NCBI GenBank assembly: GCA_034336665.1
Contig: CM067592.1
Span: 46,033,761-46,097,760, forward strand
DNA length: 64,000 nucleotides
Direction of reading: 5' to 3'
Origin: Luscinia megarhynchos
Lineage: Eukaryota; Chordata; Aves; Passeriformes; Turdidae
Shown here piece by piece: positions 23,445-59,799 of this stretch. The notes beneath the pieces were generated by a model that saw nothing but the letters and a program-made list of their open reading frames with translations, searched no databases and had not been told where the DNA came from. Within the stretch, counting starts at the first letter, position 1; every line of letters starts with the position of its first letter. Position numbers and translations under genes: made by a program.

Positions 23445-23929
23445 GATTATTTATGTTTAGATAATGCCTCCCCTCCAAAAATACTAGGAACAAAATACTT
23501 TTAAAAAAAGGCTGGTTTAGCACTGCACTATTCTTAAGTATCAAATTGCTCTGTGAAAGGATCATCTGCTTTGGGACTCTTGGCATAAAAAAATAATCAG
23601 TCAAAATTCCAGTTTATAGTGGTAACTACTGGAAAGTTGAACTTGAAAAGTTTTGGTATTTTCCTATTCTTAGAACAGAAGGATTTCAGACTGAAACAAC
23701 TTTGCAATTTAGCAGCTGAAGGAATACTAAAGGTTGATGGAATAACACATTAATAAGAATTCAGCATGATATGAGAAGCCTTGCCTTCAGTACACAGTGG
23801 AAATGGGAGGTGGGGAAGAACACCAGCACCCTATTTGGCCTATGAGAGTATCTGATTTTTTTTTTTCATTGAAGCTGAAATTGCATATTTTTAACTAAGA
23901 TTACTACCATATTAACAACGCCCTGTTCA

Positions 23930-24345
23930 CAGAATCACAGAACAGCTATGGTTGGGAGGGACCTCTAAATGTCATCTTGTGACCAAAGGGATTGCCCAGG
24001 ACAATGTCCAAATGTCCTGACAGCATCTGAACATCTCCAAGGATGGAGACACCACAACCCCTCTTGGCAATCCCCTCCCATCAGCGCTTGGTCCCTCAGA
24101 GTGAAAAAGTATTTCCTGTTGTTCACAGGGAACGTCCTGTGCTTCTCACTGCTTGCTCTGTCATTAAGCACCACTGAAAAGATCCTGGCTGCATATTTTT
24201 GTGCTCTCCATTCAGATATTAGTACACAAACAGCAGAGATATCCCTAAGCCTTCACTGGACGAAACAGTCCTGGGTCTCAGGTTCTCTTCATGAGAGACA
24301 CTTCAGACCCTGCAACATCATGGTGGGCCTCTGAAGGATTTACTA
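23930..24345 (-). repeat. CR1 LINE 3' fragment, intergenic
   Basis: Starts with the reverse CR1 tail (agaatcacagaa) followed by GGTTGGGAGGGACCTCT, then the family blocks for ggatggagacaccacaaccc and GTGAAAAAGTATTTCCTG. Lies between the convergent 3' ends of RIGI and ACO1. Confidence 0.9.
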
Positions 24346-25368
24346 GAGGAGCTCTGTCACAATCAAGCAATAGCCTGCTTCATGTACAATGCAATCACCT
24401 GAAGTCTCTTCTTTCATAACTATTTTAATAGTTGCTTTTTATCCAGAAATAGCCAGACCTGACTGCACTAAAAACAGATTAAGAAATTACTTTGAAGTAA
24501 TTTCTTCACTATGTTGTTGCAGCAGTTGCTGTAAATACAGTTAAGGGCAAGAATTAGTACTATAAACTTATTTATCTCTGAGTAAGAGTAGTTTGTTATC
24601 CCTGTAAATATATTCTCATGACATTGTTGATTGGGCAGTCACTGACTGCACTGAGTGCAGGAATTAAATTAGGGGTTACTGACTGACACAGAAATTGCTG
24701 ACGAGGATCTTGAAAGAGTGCAGATTGTCTTCTTGAGGGCACAAAACAGAGGGAATTGTATCACGCCAGTATTCTGTTAGGTTACAGAAGACTGCCAGTA
24801 TCTCACAGTATTTGTCTTCATTCTATCTCATGCAAACTTGTCAAAGAAACTAGAATTAAAACATGGGAATTGTTGATTCTTGCATGATTCTGTAAGTCTG
24901 TGTCCCTACAGGGAAGAGTGTAAGTAGAATCCAACACTAAGAATAAAATGACAGAACCACCAAACTTTTTAAAAATAAATTTAATTTTATCTATTAGAAA
25001 TATCCCCAAAAAGTTGACCTTTCTGCAAAGGCTTAGATTTTAAACAGAGTTCACATTTTTTAAAATTAATAAACAGCTAAATAATTTCAATATTAGATTC
25101 AGATTTGTTGAACTGAATTAGAAAGCAAGTCAGTGTCAGGTAATCAGGAAGGAATAAAATTTGTTTTATATTGTCAGTTAATTTCTAGATCACTGATATG
25201 AGCATAGAACTTAACTTCAGAGGCAAACTAAGTAGACCAAATATTTGAAATCAATACACGATCTTCAATGGTTCTACAGATGCCAGCAGTATTTTAATGC
25301 TTGTCAGACTGCACTGTATTCTAAGGCAAGTCAAGCCAACTGCCATACAAAGCAGTTAATAAATGCTG
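24346..25368. other. Intergenic interval between RIGI and ACO1
   Basis: AT-rich, no gene recognised. Holds the 26-bp palindrome at 24481-24506. Part may be transcribed as the 3' UTR of either gene. Confidence 0.5.
24481..24506. repeat. 26-bp near-perfect palindrome
   Basis: AAGAAATTACTT, two-base centre TG, then its exact reverse complement. Confidence 0.9.
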
Positions 25369-25374
25369 TTTATT
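25369..25374 (-). terminator. ACO1: Candidate ACO1 poly(A) signal
   Basis: TTTATT on the + strand, so AATAAA on the - strand, 187 bases beyond the ACO1 stop codon. Another AATAAA (25559-25564) overlaps the stop codon itself and is too close to be a likely signal for the full transcript. Confidence 0.4.
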
Positions 25375-25560
25375 TTATATGGGTGTGTCCAGTTTCCTGG
25401 TACACAGAAAAATTCATCACTGTAAACAAGCCTTCTAATACAATCCATGGGAAAAAAATTGTTCACTTTATGGTTCACACTTTGAAATGCATGATTACTA
25501 TGGTTTCATTGTGCTCAGAGGAAGCAGGCTTGTACCTGGACCTTTTTGCTTAATTTTTTT

Positions 25561-48967
<23,407 letters not shown>

Positions 48968-49223
48968 GGTTGTTGAAGACTGTTAGTGTCCCTAAAACAG
49001 AAGAAAAATCAACAATATTTTCATGACATCTGTCCTGCATACAAAGTATATATCCCACAGCCTAATATGTATCTATCCCAGACACAAAGGCCTGTACCAT
49101 AGAAAAAGGTACTGTCAGTCATTCCCTTCCACCACAAACCTACTTGTAACACATTCTCAGAGATAAAAGGTCTGAAGGAAGATAGGAGTATTGTGAAAAA
49201 TATGGATACACCACATGGTGTAG

Positions 49224-49660
49224 AATCATAGAATTTTAAAAGCTGGAAACAACCTCTAAGATCATCGAGTCCAACTGTTAACTGAGCCCCACCGTATCCA
49301 CCACTAAACCATGCCCTCAAGTGCACCTCCACACACGTTTTGATGATAAATCCATCACTTCCACGGGCAGCCTATTCCAAAGACTGAAATAAATTTTTAC
49401 TAACATCAAATATAAACCTCCCTTTGTCCAGTTTGAGAACATGTTTCATTCTGTCTCTACCTGCCTGGGAGGAGAAACTGACCCCACCTGGCTATACTCT
49501 ACTTGCCTGGGAGTTCTGGACCTTATCAGGTCACCCCTGAGCCTCCTTTTCTCCAGGACAAACAACCTCAGTTCCCAGACCCTTAACCATCTTTGTTGCC
49601 CCTCTCTGGAAACTCAACGTCTCCCTTATTCTCTTCTTTATGCTGTTTCTAGAGAGTAAT
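49224..49660 (-). repeat. CR1 LINE 3' fragment, ACO1 intron 1
   Basis: agaatcatagaattttaaaa, AGATCATCGAGTCCAACTGT and, further in, CAGGTCACCCCTGAGCCTCC with TTTTCTCCAGGACAAACAAC are diagnostic of CR1 in reverse orientation. Immediately followed by the LTR. Confidence 0.93.
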
Positions 49661-49718
49661 TTGTGCCTCTGTGATTCACAAACCACCATGACAACATAGT
49701 CCCATTTCTTCAGTGTGT

Positions 49719-50296
49719 TGTGGTTTAATCCCAGGCAGCAGCTAAGCACCCACAGCCAACTCCATCACTCCTTTCTGGTGGGAAGAGAATCAGAGCAGGA
49801 AAACTGAAAAAATTCATGGGTTGAGATAGAGATGGTTTGATAGAAAAAGCAAAAGCTAGACCTGCCAGCAAAGCAAAACAAGGAGCTCATCTACTTCTTT
49901 CACAGGCAGGCAGGTGTTCAGCCATCTCCAGGACAGCAGGGCCCCATCATGCCTCATGGTGGCTTGGGAAGACAAACGCCATAACCCTGAACATCTCCCT
50001 CTTTGTTCTCCTCACAGCTCTATATGCTGAGCATGATGCCATATGCTGTGGGACGCCACTTGGGTCAGCTGGGGTCAGCTGTCCCAGCTGTGTCCCCTCC
50101 CAGCTCCCTGCACAGCCCAACCTCCTCGCTGGTGGGGTGGGTGAGGAGCAGCAAAGGCCTCAGCTCTGTGTAAGCCCAGCTCAGCAGGACCTAAAGCATC
50201 CCTGTGTTATCAACTCTGCATCTAGCACAAACCAGAAACACAGCTCTGTACTAGCTATTAGGGACAAAACTCACTGTATCACAGCTAAAACCAACA
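49719..50296 (+). mobile_element. Solo LTR of an avian ERVL-type endogenous retrovirus
   Basis: Starts TGTGGTTTAATCCCAGGCAG and ends AACCAACA, about 578 bases with TG...CA termini. Diagnostic inner blocks include TTCAGCCATCTCCAGGACAG, GGGAAGACAAACGCCAT, CTATATGCTGAGCATGATG and GGGGTCAGCTGTCCCAGCTG, as I remember from the widespread bird LTR family. No internal gag/pol/env sequence adjoins it, so it is a recombined solo LTR. No clear target duplication. It lies antisense to ACO1. Confidence 0.8.
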
Positions 50297-52689
50297 GAAG
50301 TGGCATTGATCTAAAGCTAAACAGACATTTGCATTCAAAATTCAAAACAATTAAACAAAACCAGAAAATGGAGACAAAGTATTATAGACCAACATTACAA
50401 ATGCTATCGGAGACAAAAAGAACCCACTTAATTTCAGAAAGATTTGTTAGGGTCACCACCAAAAAGAAAATTTACATAGGCTCTCTTGTAAACATCATTT
50501 TAGTTTGAGATAAATTCTTTTTGTTGCTGTTGTTGCTTACTGATTTACTGGTTTTTTGTGGCTTAATAGTTTGCTGGATAAAGCATTCCTCTGGGACCTA
50601 GGACTTTTAGGTTCACAAACAGAACTTAAAGGATCCTGAGATATTCCCCATACCAAGGCCAACTAGCAGAAGAGGGCCCAAATTCACTACAGGAATATCT
50701 CTTAATGTCCAGAAAAGATTAACCTTATGCAAACTACTTAATGAAACACTTCCTGGGGCACACAGAAGACCTGAACTCTTCTGGAAGCATTGGCTTAGGC
50801 CAGCACAGCCAAGGATCAAGCTAACAATTTAATAGTGAGAACAATTCTCTTGCAGTGCCTGGCAATATTCCCAGTCACGATTAAAATTTTTTAGAAGAGA
50901 GATAATCACAGGCCTGATTTTCAGATCTGTTGTTGTTTTCTCAGAGTACTGTTCCTGTCTTCATTCAAGTAAAATTATCTTCTGTTGCCCCAGTTTTTCA
51001 ATAAAGAAAACTCACAACAAGGCAGGAGATACACATAGCAAGCCTTGGAGACCAGTGGAAAAGGATCCTCAAAGTCCAGTATTCGTTAAAAACAGACAAA
51101 GCAAAGCCAAATAATTAATTTATCTCATCTGCAGGTTTAATGGAATGTTCAGGAAATACTACTATGAGGAACACATTTATGGGGGATTTTTAAAGTATTC
51201 TGGTATTTTCAAAATTCAAAATTAACCTATTTAGAAGACAACCAAGGAGAAATAGCAGAAATGGTAACAAAAGAATGTCCAGTGTGTAAAGCAGCAAGAT
51301 AACATAAAAGAAAAAAAAAATTTCCAAAATTCTTTCAAAGAAAATAGTAGATGTTTCTAGATTAAAAGCTGAATACCCAGGGAAGCTGGAAGGTTGGCAA
51401 ATGAACAGACTGCAAACACACACACAACCCCAAATGTATCACCTCTCACATTCCAATAGACAAATTATTATCTGAAACTCCTTTTCCCAGCTTTGCAGAT
51501 ACTCACCCAGTATACAAACCCCTAAAGTTTTTGGTGTCGTGATCTTTAAACAGCATGAACTACTAGCTATTCCACTAAGCAAACTCTGTGCTTCTATAAC
51601 TTAGCATGATTAATTTCTTCCTCCCTCTTCTTGCCAGCTACCCTCTTGTTAAGATTTACTTTTTTGCATTCCACTATGAGAACTTTATTTTCTGCATATC
51701 AATTTCTCATGAGAAAGTCTAAGAGTAGCTGTAGATAGAAAATATTCGGATATCCCCTGACAGATAAAGCAGATCATTGATTTGATATGACCACTGTACT
51801 TAGTTCACATACTCTCATCCAAGTATAAACTGCAGCTCAATGTTTTCCATCCAAGTCCATGTCTTGGCAAGTTCAAGATGTTATGAACACATTATCTACA
51901 TGTTAACATTACTTTACCAAACACCACCCTCTTACCTGAACAGAGGTTTTTTAGTTCACCGTATACAGATAGTTCACAGATACTTCAGTATAAATCTCCT
52001 CTCATCAGTGACTTACACAAATAAGCCAAACTGTGGGCTGACCAAGGCCTAATCACAAGTTCTTCTCATCTGCCTGGTCACACTGATGTAAACAACACTG
52101 TTACAAACCTGGAAGCCATTCATAAACACCTGAAAAGAGCAAAAATCTCTAGTAAAAATACCAGCCAGTAGAATTGCTGTAGCAAATTTCACAGAGCCAG
52201 GGAAGCCCCAGTCATACCAACTACTATTTCCACACAGTATATTATAAATCAAGTGGCCACAGCACAGAGCTCTAAACTAGTGATTTGCCAAAAAGAAGTC
52301 TGGGGGCAATACTCTTCAAACTGAGTATACCAAAACTTTTAAACTCATCCTTGCGATAGATACAGGTTAACTTTTTTATTAACTTGATACAGGTTAACTT
52401 GTGATTGCAGCACAGAATACTTATTCATGTTTTCCGGGCACTGAAATGTAAATATGCAAACATGGGGGAGCAGATACATGTCTGCCTGGAACTGGTGCAG
52501 CAGGTAGGGTCACACTGACCGTGGCCAGTGCATGACCACATCAATACCTGCTCAGACATACCAAAACAAACACTTGATCTTCTGCCCAACAATCTTAAAA
52601 CTGTTTGTGCAGCGATTACATTAAAAAAATGAGGATTATTCAAACCTGAAAATGCAGAATAGGATGTAAAAAGGAGCATCTCGTTACTG

Positions 52690-52830
52690 ACACAGACCCA
52701 CAGAAAATTATGAGTTGGAAGAGACACACAATGATCACCAAGTCCAAGTGAATGGCCCATGTGGCATTCCAATCCACAACCTTAGCATTACTAGAGCCAT
52801 GCTCTGACCAACAGAGCTAACCTCGGGATA
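52690..52830 (-). repeat. CR1-like fragment, ACO1 intron 1
   Basis: GAGTTGGAAGAGACACACAA, then ATCACCAAGTCCAAGTG and ACCTTAGCATTACTAGAGCC resemble a CR1 subfamily 3' end in reverse. Confidence 0.6.
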
Positions 52831-53720
52831 CTGGAAACCTTATTAAAGGATTGCACGACTTGTATGAAGTGTATGAGACAGCCTTATTTTAGCCCTTCCT
52901 TGTTGACTATTATTAAATTTCTGAGAACAGACACACTTATGCTGATCAACTTTGAATCTGAACTCCCTAATCAATATTGTTTTCCACTCACCTTATTACA
53001 TCAATGCAGTACCTTATTACTGTGCTACCACACTCAATCTCTTGTTAGAATACACCTCAACTCACCGAGACTGCATCAGCTCACCACAGAAAGTCTCATT
53101 TCTCTTTTTTCTCTCTCCCTTGGAGAAGCAGAAGTGCAGAAAGACTGTTGCCATGAATACCAGGAGGGGCAAATTTATTTGGATAAGGCCAAAACTTTCC
53201 AAATATAAAAAAAAGAAACTGTTTTTTGCAAACGCCCTTTAGGAAATGAACCCTTGGCCACAACAGCTGTCTCTTCCTGTTTGTATCCCTATATATGACA
53301 CAGGACAGTTCAAATTTCTCTGGAAACACAAGTTTTACACAGTGATACTCTAAAAAAGCTTTTGAACAAACAAGATCTTAGTACAATATTCCTCACTTCA
53401 TCTGTATTGAATGTCCCAGCAAACTCAGCTTTTACCATGAGACGTCAGAGGTTCAGTAGCACCAAAAGATCATTGCAAAGATACCTGCTGACTGTACAGT
53501 CTGTGGGGGTCTCTGTGGTGTCCTGAAAGACACACCCTTTGATGATCATGACATGAGAAACATCACAAGTCCAAGTGGATAGAAGAAAAAAAGGTGCCTG
53601 TCCATCCTCTTTTCTTGCCTTTTCTTATTTGTTAATCAACTACATCAGATACATTCAAAGCATATTAAAGTCTCATTTGGATCTCCATAAAAAGAAATTT
53701 GGTAAGTAACTTAAAATCTT

Positions 53721-53745
53721 TTTAAAAAAAAAAAAAAACAAAACA
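53721..53745 (+). repeat. Poly(A) run
   Basis: Short A-run in ACO1 intron 1 with no recognised element attached. Confidence 0.7.
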
Positions 53746-56700
53746 TTTACAGAAGACTTCAACATATGTTGTATGTGTGCTTTCAAATCTTCAACTGTTG
53801 TACCTTCCTGAGTGTCTAGCACAAACACAGTACTAGTCACATCACAACATTGATTGGAAAAGGATTTTGTTCAGTTTAAAGCACATTCTTGATTGATAGT
53901 TACTCCTTGACTCTACTTCAGATCCCTTTAAAAGCAGCTGTGTAACTTGGAACATTGACAACAAATAAATTTTACTGAAATTAATGGAATTGAGAAAACA
54001 TCATAATATATCTGGTAATTTTGCACTTGCAGAAATTATCTCATTAAGATCACAGAAAGGGGAAAAATGTATTTAGCCTCTTGCTACACTTGAGAAAAAG
54101 TCTGAAAACTGTTCTAGACATCACTTTATAACATACTATTCTACTCTCTTTAGAGTTAAAGGTGAAACTGAACACAGACTAAAAGCAACAATCCCACATC
54201 ACAGAAAAAAAAGAGAGTACTTTTAAAAAGCACAGCTGCACTTACACTCATGGACTGTAAGCAGATCCATATTATCAACAACATGCATTGTTCTGGGGTT
54301 TTTAGGGATATCAGAGCATCCCACTCATCTCCCACCATCCAGAAGAAGAGAAAACTATAGCACACAGAGTAGTTTCCTACATACATGCTGACCGTAAACC
54401 ATTCTCTTTCTGTACTACATAACATAAATGTTTACAAAAACCTCATAATTAGTAATAATCACATTTATTACAGAACTACCCGATGACAAAATAAAAACAC
54501 AAATTGTTTGACCTGCAGAAAGGAAAAAAGGCTCTGGATGAGAAAACTTCTGTCTAAGCTTCAGGCCATAAAGTAGGAACAGAAGAGCCATGGTTATTCT
54601 GCATGTTAGTACAGAAGTATATTTAATCTCACTTGGAGAAATATGTTTCCACAACTGCTTTTTCTATTCCATCTTTGGTTTCTTAGTTGCTGTCTTTCCA
54701 ATTATGAAAGGGTGCCTATGTTATTAATGATAAGAGATTAATTTTAGACATATCTTCATAAAACGAAACACCTAGTATCTTAAGTAAAACAGATTTCAAG
54801 TAGTAAATGCTCTTTTTCCTGAAATGTGGGTAAATTCCTGGCCATTGCTGGGAAGCACACACTCAGAAAAAAAGCAGTTTAATTTGAACATTTTACCAGA
54901 CTCTAGAAATGCTAAAAAATATTACACTCAGGCAAAGCAAAGACACAATGTTATCAGTCATCAGGAAAAAGGGGAAGGCTCAGACTTGCTGGAACCTGCA
55001 GGAAATTTGTGAAGAAACATGCCAAAATATGATGCTTCTGTGAGAAACTTCCAACGAAAAAGTGGGAAAAATGAGGTCAAACTGGCAGGACCACCAAGGT
55101 AAAAGTCCTTGCCTGGTGATAAGGCAGGACATAAGCAACATCCATGGCCTTGGTTGAAAAATGCAACATTTTTCATCCATGCTGAATCTGACCTTACCAC
55201 CTTCTGTTCCAATAATCACTCCTACATCCACAAGCTATTTTCCTTGGTTTTGTCCACTCAAATGACTGCCACTATACATATCTGTACTCAGCTGCCAAGT
55301 TTGCAACAACCACCTCCAAAGAGCAAAAGCAAGCAACTTTAAAAACATAAGTGGAGCTGCAGCAGAGCAGCAGGCTAATAAGTTATAAATTCTTCATCAC
55401 AATATTGAGCATGCACTTTCTGACATTACTAGCAGTTACATATAGCTGAACAGCATCTCTTTAGTTAAGGTTTATTGCTCATTTCCCCTGAGCCTCCAAA
55501 ACTCACACAGCTCTTCTCATTCTACTCAGCAACAGGAATCCATGAAAAAAGTTGATGACTAATTCCAGTTTACCTAAGTTATAGATGGCATAGCCATGAA
55601 TAAAGATCTCTAAGCAGGTCCAGCATGTATTTTCCATCATACTGGAATTGCACCATGTTCTGTGCATGCCTACTTTGCATGAAAAGGAAGGAGGGAGAAT
55701 ACCCATGTTAAGGATGTTGGCAAAAGGCTGCATTTTTGATAAGGAAAGGCAACCTCTTTAGTATCAGATGTTTAAAGCAGTAAAACTTCACTTAGCAAAT
55801 TCACCCATAATTCAAGTCAGTTTAGAAAGAAAATCCTAATTCATATGATAGGAATTATTTTTAGTTTAAATAACCAAGTTGTCTAAGAAAAATGTTTGTG
55901 CTACACTTGGTAAATTGACAGGCAGATAGAGATGACCAGGCACATGACAACACAACAAAAAAACCCCACCAACCCAATAAAAAATGGCAAAAACTCAACC
56001 AAACAAACCATAAGCAAAAAAAACCTCAAGCCCACATATGCCCCCAGCGTTCGGATAGACTTCAACACCAGAAGTAGAACAAGCATAGTCTTGTTTTATA
56101 AAAATATAAAATGCTATAATTACTTCTGGATGTACAAAGAACAGATGAGCGCAATTACTGTTGCAATAAACACAGGTTTCTCCTTTTGATTTAGAGAAGT
56201 CCTTCTTATTCAACACTTACTCTACCTGTGGCAGATAAGGCCACTATGTAACAAATATATACTGCTGCATTGCTGCTACGGGACAGCGGGGAGAATTTAG
56301 TGGTTAGAGAGACTGGAGAAAGAATATTTGTGTTTCTTCCTTGCACAGAAAAGTCCATCATTACAAACAAATCCTTAAAGAGATGTCCATTAACAATTCG
56401 ATGACTGAGCAACTGTTCCACCGGTATAAACTATATCAGTATTACACACTGGAAAAAATGCACTAATACAAAAAGGAGGGTTTCTTAAACAATCTCTAAT
56501 CAAAGTTTCAGGGATCCCCTTTCAACTTTAATGCCCAAGAGGAGCACTGGAACAGACAGAGCTTTTTGGATTGCAGATGTTCCTGCTTTCTCCTGCTGCC
56601 TGAAACTTTTGACTGCAATGCTAAAATACTTATTCAGATCCATAAAGTGCTAAACTTACAATATACTGAATAGGTTGCTAATTGCATATTCCCATAATCT

Positions 56701-59700
56701 GTGTATTTCATAGGCTGTGATAAGTATTCTGACCATTTCACTTTGCTAGCAAGGCTGTATCATACATATTGGAACTGGAAGTTTAGGTCAGAGACCAAGT
56801 TTGTGAAATCAAACATTGAGCTCTTTAAGTAACTCCAGCTCCAAGTGTGCTGGAAGTTTAGATGCATGCCCAGTTCCAAAATGCAGATACTGACCTCCTT
56901 CAAGTCACCCCTCTAGAAAGCCAAACACTACCACATCCCTCACCTGCACACAGGTATTGTGCACTTACAGCTTAGAGGGACAGTCAAAACACCTCTCTCG
57001 TACAGATATCACCAACCTTTGGTAATCCAGGCAAGCACACATAGGTACTGTGCTCTCCATGTGCTGTCAGACAGCCTCTGAAATGCAATCTAGTCTTAAC
57101 GAAATCCAGATCATAATTAAGCAGGTGTAAGTGTTAAAGGAATGCTTTGTCAGCACACTCGCCACTGAGTGTCCCAGATAAAAGCAGAGACTAATTTTCC
57201 TATTTTGCTACAGGAAAATGAGCAGCGTTACACGCGAGAATAAAAGGAAGCTTACCTGGGGACTACCAAACATTGAAAAATGAAGTGTTGAAATTTCTTT
57301 CCCACCTCCTGAAAGAGCAGCTCTGAACTTTAACCTACTTCCTACCTCCATACAAACTTGGTACTTTTTTACCCTATGCTAGTACTCTTAGACTGTTCAT
57401 TAACAAGTATGCAGCTTGGACCAGTTTTAACAAAGGACTAGCTTTTAGTGTTAGTTAGAAAAAACAGAAAACCAACATGGAAGTGCTGCAGTAAGTGTGG
57501 AATACAGAACATGTGTACAAAGATTTGGTCTGAAATTTTGGTTGCATTTCAAAAGACAGGATTAAAAGGCATCTCAGTACTGGTCTGCTAGTTTCAAAAG
57601 ACTACCGTGAAGGGTGAAGAAACACAGCAGAGGTGCATGGGAAAGGCAAACAAAATGAGAGCATTGTGAATCAGCTCTATATTCATGCCATTATACCAGC
57701 TCTATAAACTGCTCTCTCTGCACCTTGAAAACTCCTTTTCTGAAATATGAAATCTGAACTGTTTCCAAGCTACCAAAGATATGTAGGTGGAAGGATCCCT
57801 CTCAGGATGAAGAACTGATGAGAGGATTACTTCTGTTGTGAAATAATCTGACACTGTGAGGTCCTAACTTTTCACACCATTTCAAGACAAATCCAGAATT
57901 TATGGTCTGGAAATAAAGATAATTTCCTCACACCAAAAACTGTTACCTGCAATCTCAGCAGGTAGTCAACTATTTATGTAGATGAATCCAGCTTTCCAAC
58001 ACCCACAGCTTCAGTCTGTAAGGTGAACAAGTGTGTGACTGGTACAATTTCACAAACTCAAATTATCTGTTAGCAGAGTTTACTGGCAAAGCTCCTTGGA
58101 GAGGTAAATTAAATTTCACTAAACATTTACAAATAAGTTTTTCCTAACTGTTTTCACACAGAAAGAGTAGGCAAAAAAAAACTCCAAACAACCAAAATTA
58201 ACACCTTCTTTCACAAGAATCTGAAGTCCTGACCCTACAGCTGTAGATGTCCTAGTTGTTTCAAGGAAGTGCCAAATACCTAGAGGAAATCTTCTGAATT
58301 AATCAATCCCTAAGGCAGCCGTGAGTGCAAAAACCCTGACAAAAATTATCTGCTTCTCACATAATTATGACTCCTCTCTACCTTCTCCATATTTCAAAAG
58401 GACACACAAAAGGACCACTCTTCAATTCACATCTTTCTGCTTAGCTTAAGTGGATTGTTACTCCAAGAAGGGAGCAAATTTCCAGCTCTTACTCTCACTT
58501 ACAATCCTACAGTGAGAGTCTATGCTGGAAAATACTAACAAAAGAGATTTGCTCCATTTCTTACTATTCAAATGTTTATCTCTTCTTTAATTTTCTGCAT
58601 TTATTATTTTGGCTCTTCCACCATTACTACAAAAACTTCACCAAATAGTATCAAAGTTGGAGTGTATCATCCTCTGGCCAAAGACAACCAGAAAGAAAGG
58701 TGCTAAATTACAAAGGTGATATGACCAAAATCTCCAGTTTGAAAGCCCTGCTCTTTTCAATTCAGCAATAGTTTGAATGACATACTCTGTAAAACCCTGC
58801 TAAGTGATCAGACTTCTTTTGATGTGGAAAGCTTCTCCAGGAATCTTCTCTATCTTACAAAGTCTTAGATGAGTAAAGTATTGATAATTTTCCTAATTAC
58901 TCCTCACACACACGACAGATACTGGAAGGCATAAGACTCAGCTGTACTTCCTACTCTATGCCCATTACACTCCTCTTACTTTCTTTGAAGCAGTAACAAT
59001 CCCCAGAAGTTCATTAGGACATTCTGATGAAGCACAATTGCTTTTAAGCAAAGCATTACTAAGTAAACATTCCAGTGTTAATATTTCTCTAGGGTGGTCT
59101 TCCTTTACTTCGGTTTTGTGGATTGATAAAGCCAGTCTGAACAATAGCAACAGCACTGAGTGCTCAGAGATATTAATTCAATTCCAGTTGTTTGGAGAGA
59201 GAATCCTCTGTTTTAGACCAAGTTTCCTGCTCATACTAAAAAATACTAAAGTCCAGACCTCACCACCTTCCCCTTTGTCCCCCTCCCCCCACCTTCACTA
59301 GCTTTCGAGGTGGAAACTAGATATCAAAGTACAAACTCCGGTTAAAAAATAAATGGGAACTGTGGTGATGTTATGAAACATGGAAACACACTGAACATAA
59401 ACAGGGACCAATCCAAACATATACCTGATCCAGTTACTGAAACTGGGCATATCCACAGCCATAGTCCTAAGTCAAGTTAAATTAGAAGACAAATACCTGC
59501 ATCTGTGCTATGACCTCCAGGACTGTTACAGAACACCTGCACCTGCTGTCTGTGTCACGAACACGAAACAGATTATTTTGTCACCCAAAATTATTAAAAC
59601 CTGACACTTTATAGGCAGCACCTTCAAATTATTTTCTTCCATCCTTTCCCTGTCCCACTTACAGACCTACTGAGGTTTTTTGCAACGCAGAGGAGTTGCT

Positions 59701-59799
59701 GTGTGCTTTATATGTATACTTTGCACTATCTTCTACTATTTAGATACGTGAGAACAGGGCAGCACAACTTCCACGCCCGCTCTTCCCGAGCTAAACCTA

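Larger units (their letters stand above)
21952..23460 (+). other. RIGI: RIGI 3' UTR (inferred extent)
   Basis: AT-rich sequence after the RIGI stop, without further coding potential. It holds a strong hairpin (22135-22168) and ATTTA elements. The first exact AATAAA downstream is at 23439-23444; ATTAAA variants occur earlier (about 22613, 23281), so shorter forms are possible. Confidence 0.5.

Noticed and set aside
49837..50508. 223-codon + frame
   Set aside because: It overlaps the solo LTR and runs past its end; the translation has no retroviral or cellular domain.
52790..52825. tRNA-like text (GCTCTGACCAACAGAGCTAA)
   Set aside because: No full cloverleaf can be drawn, and the block belongs to a CR1-type 3' end.
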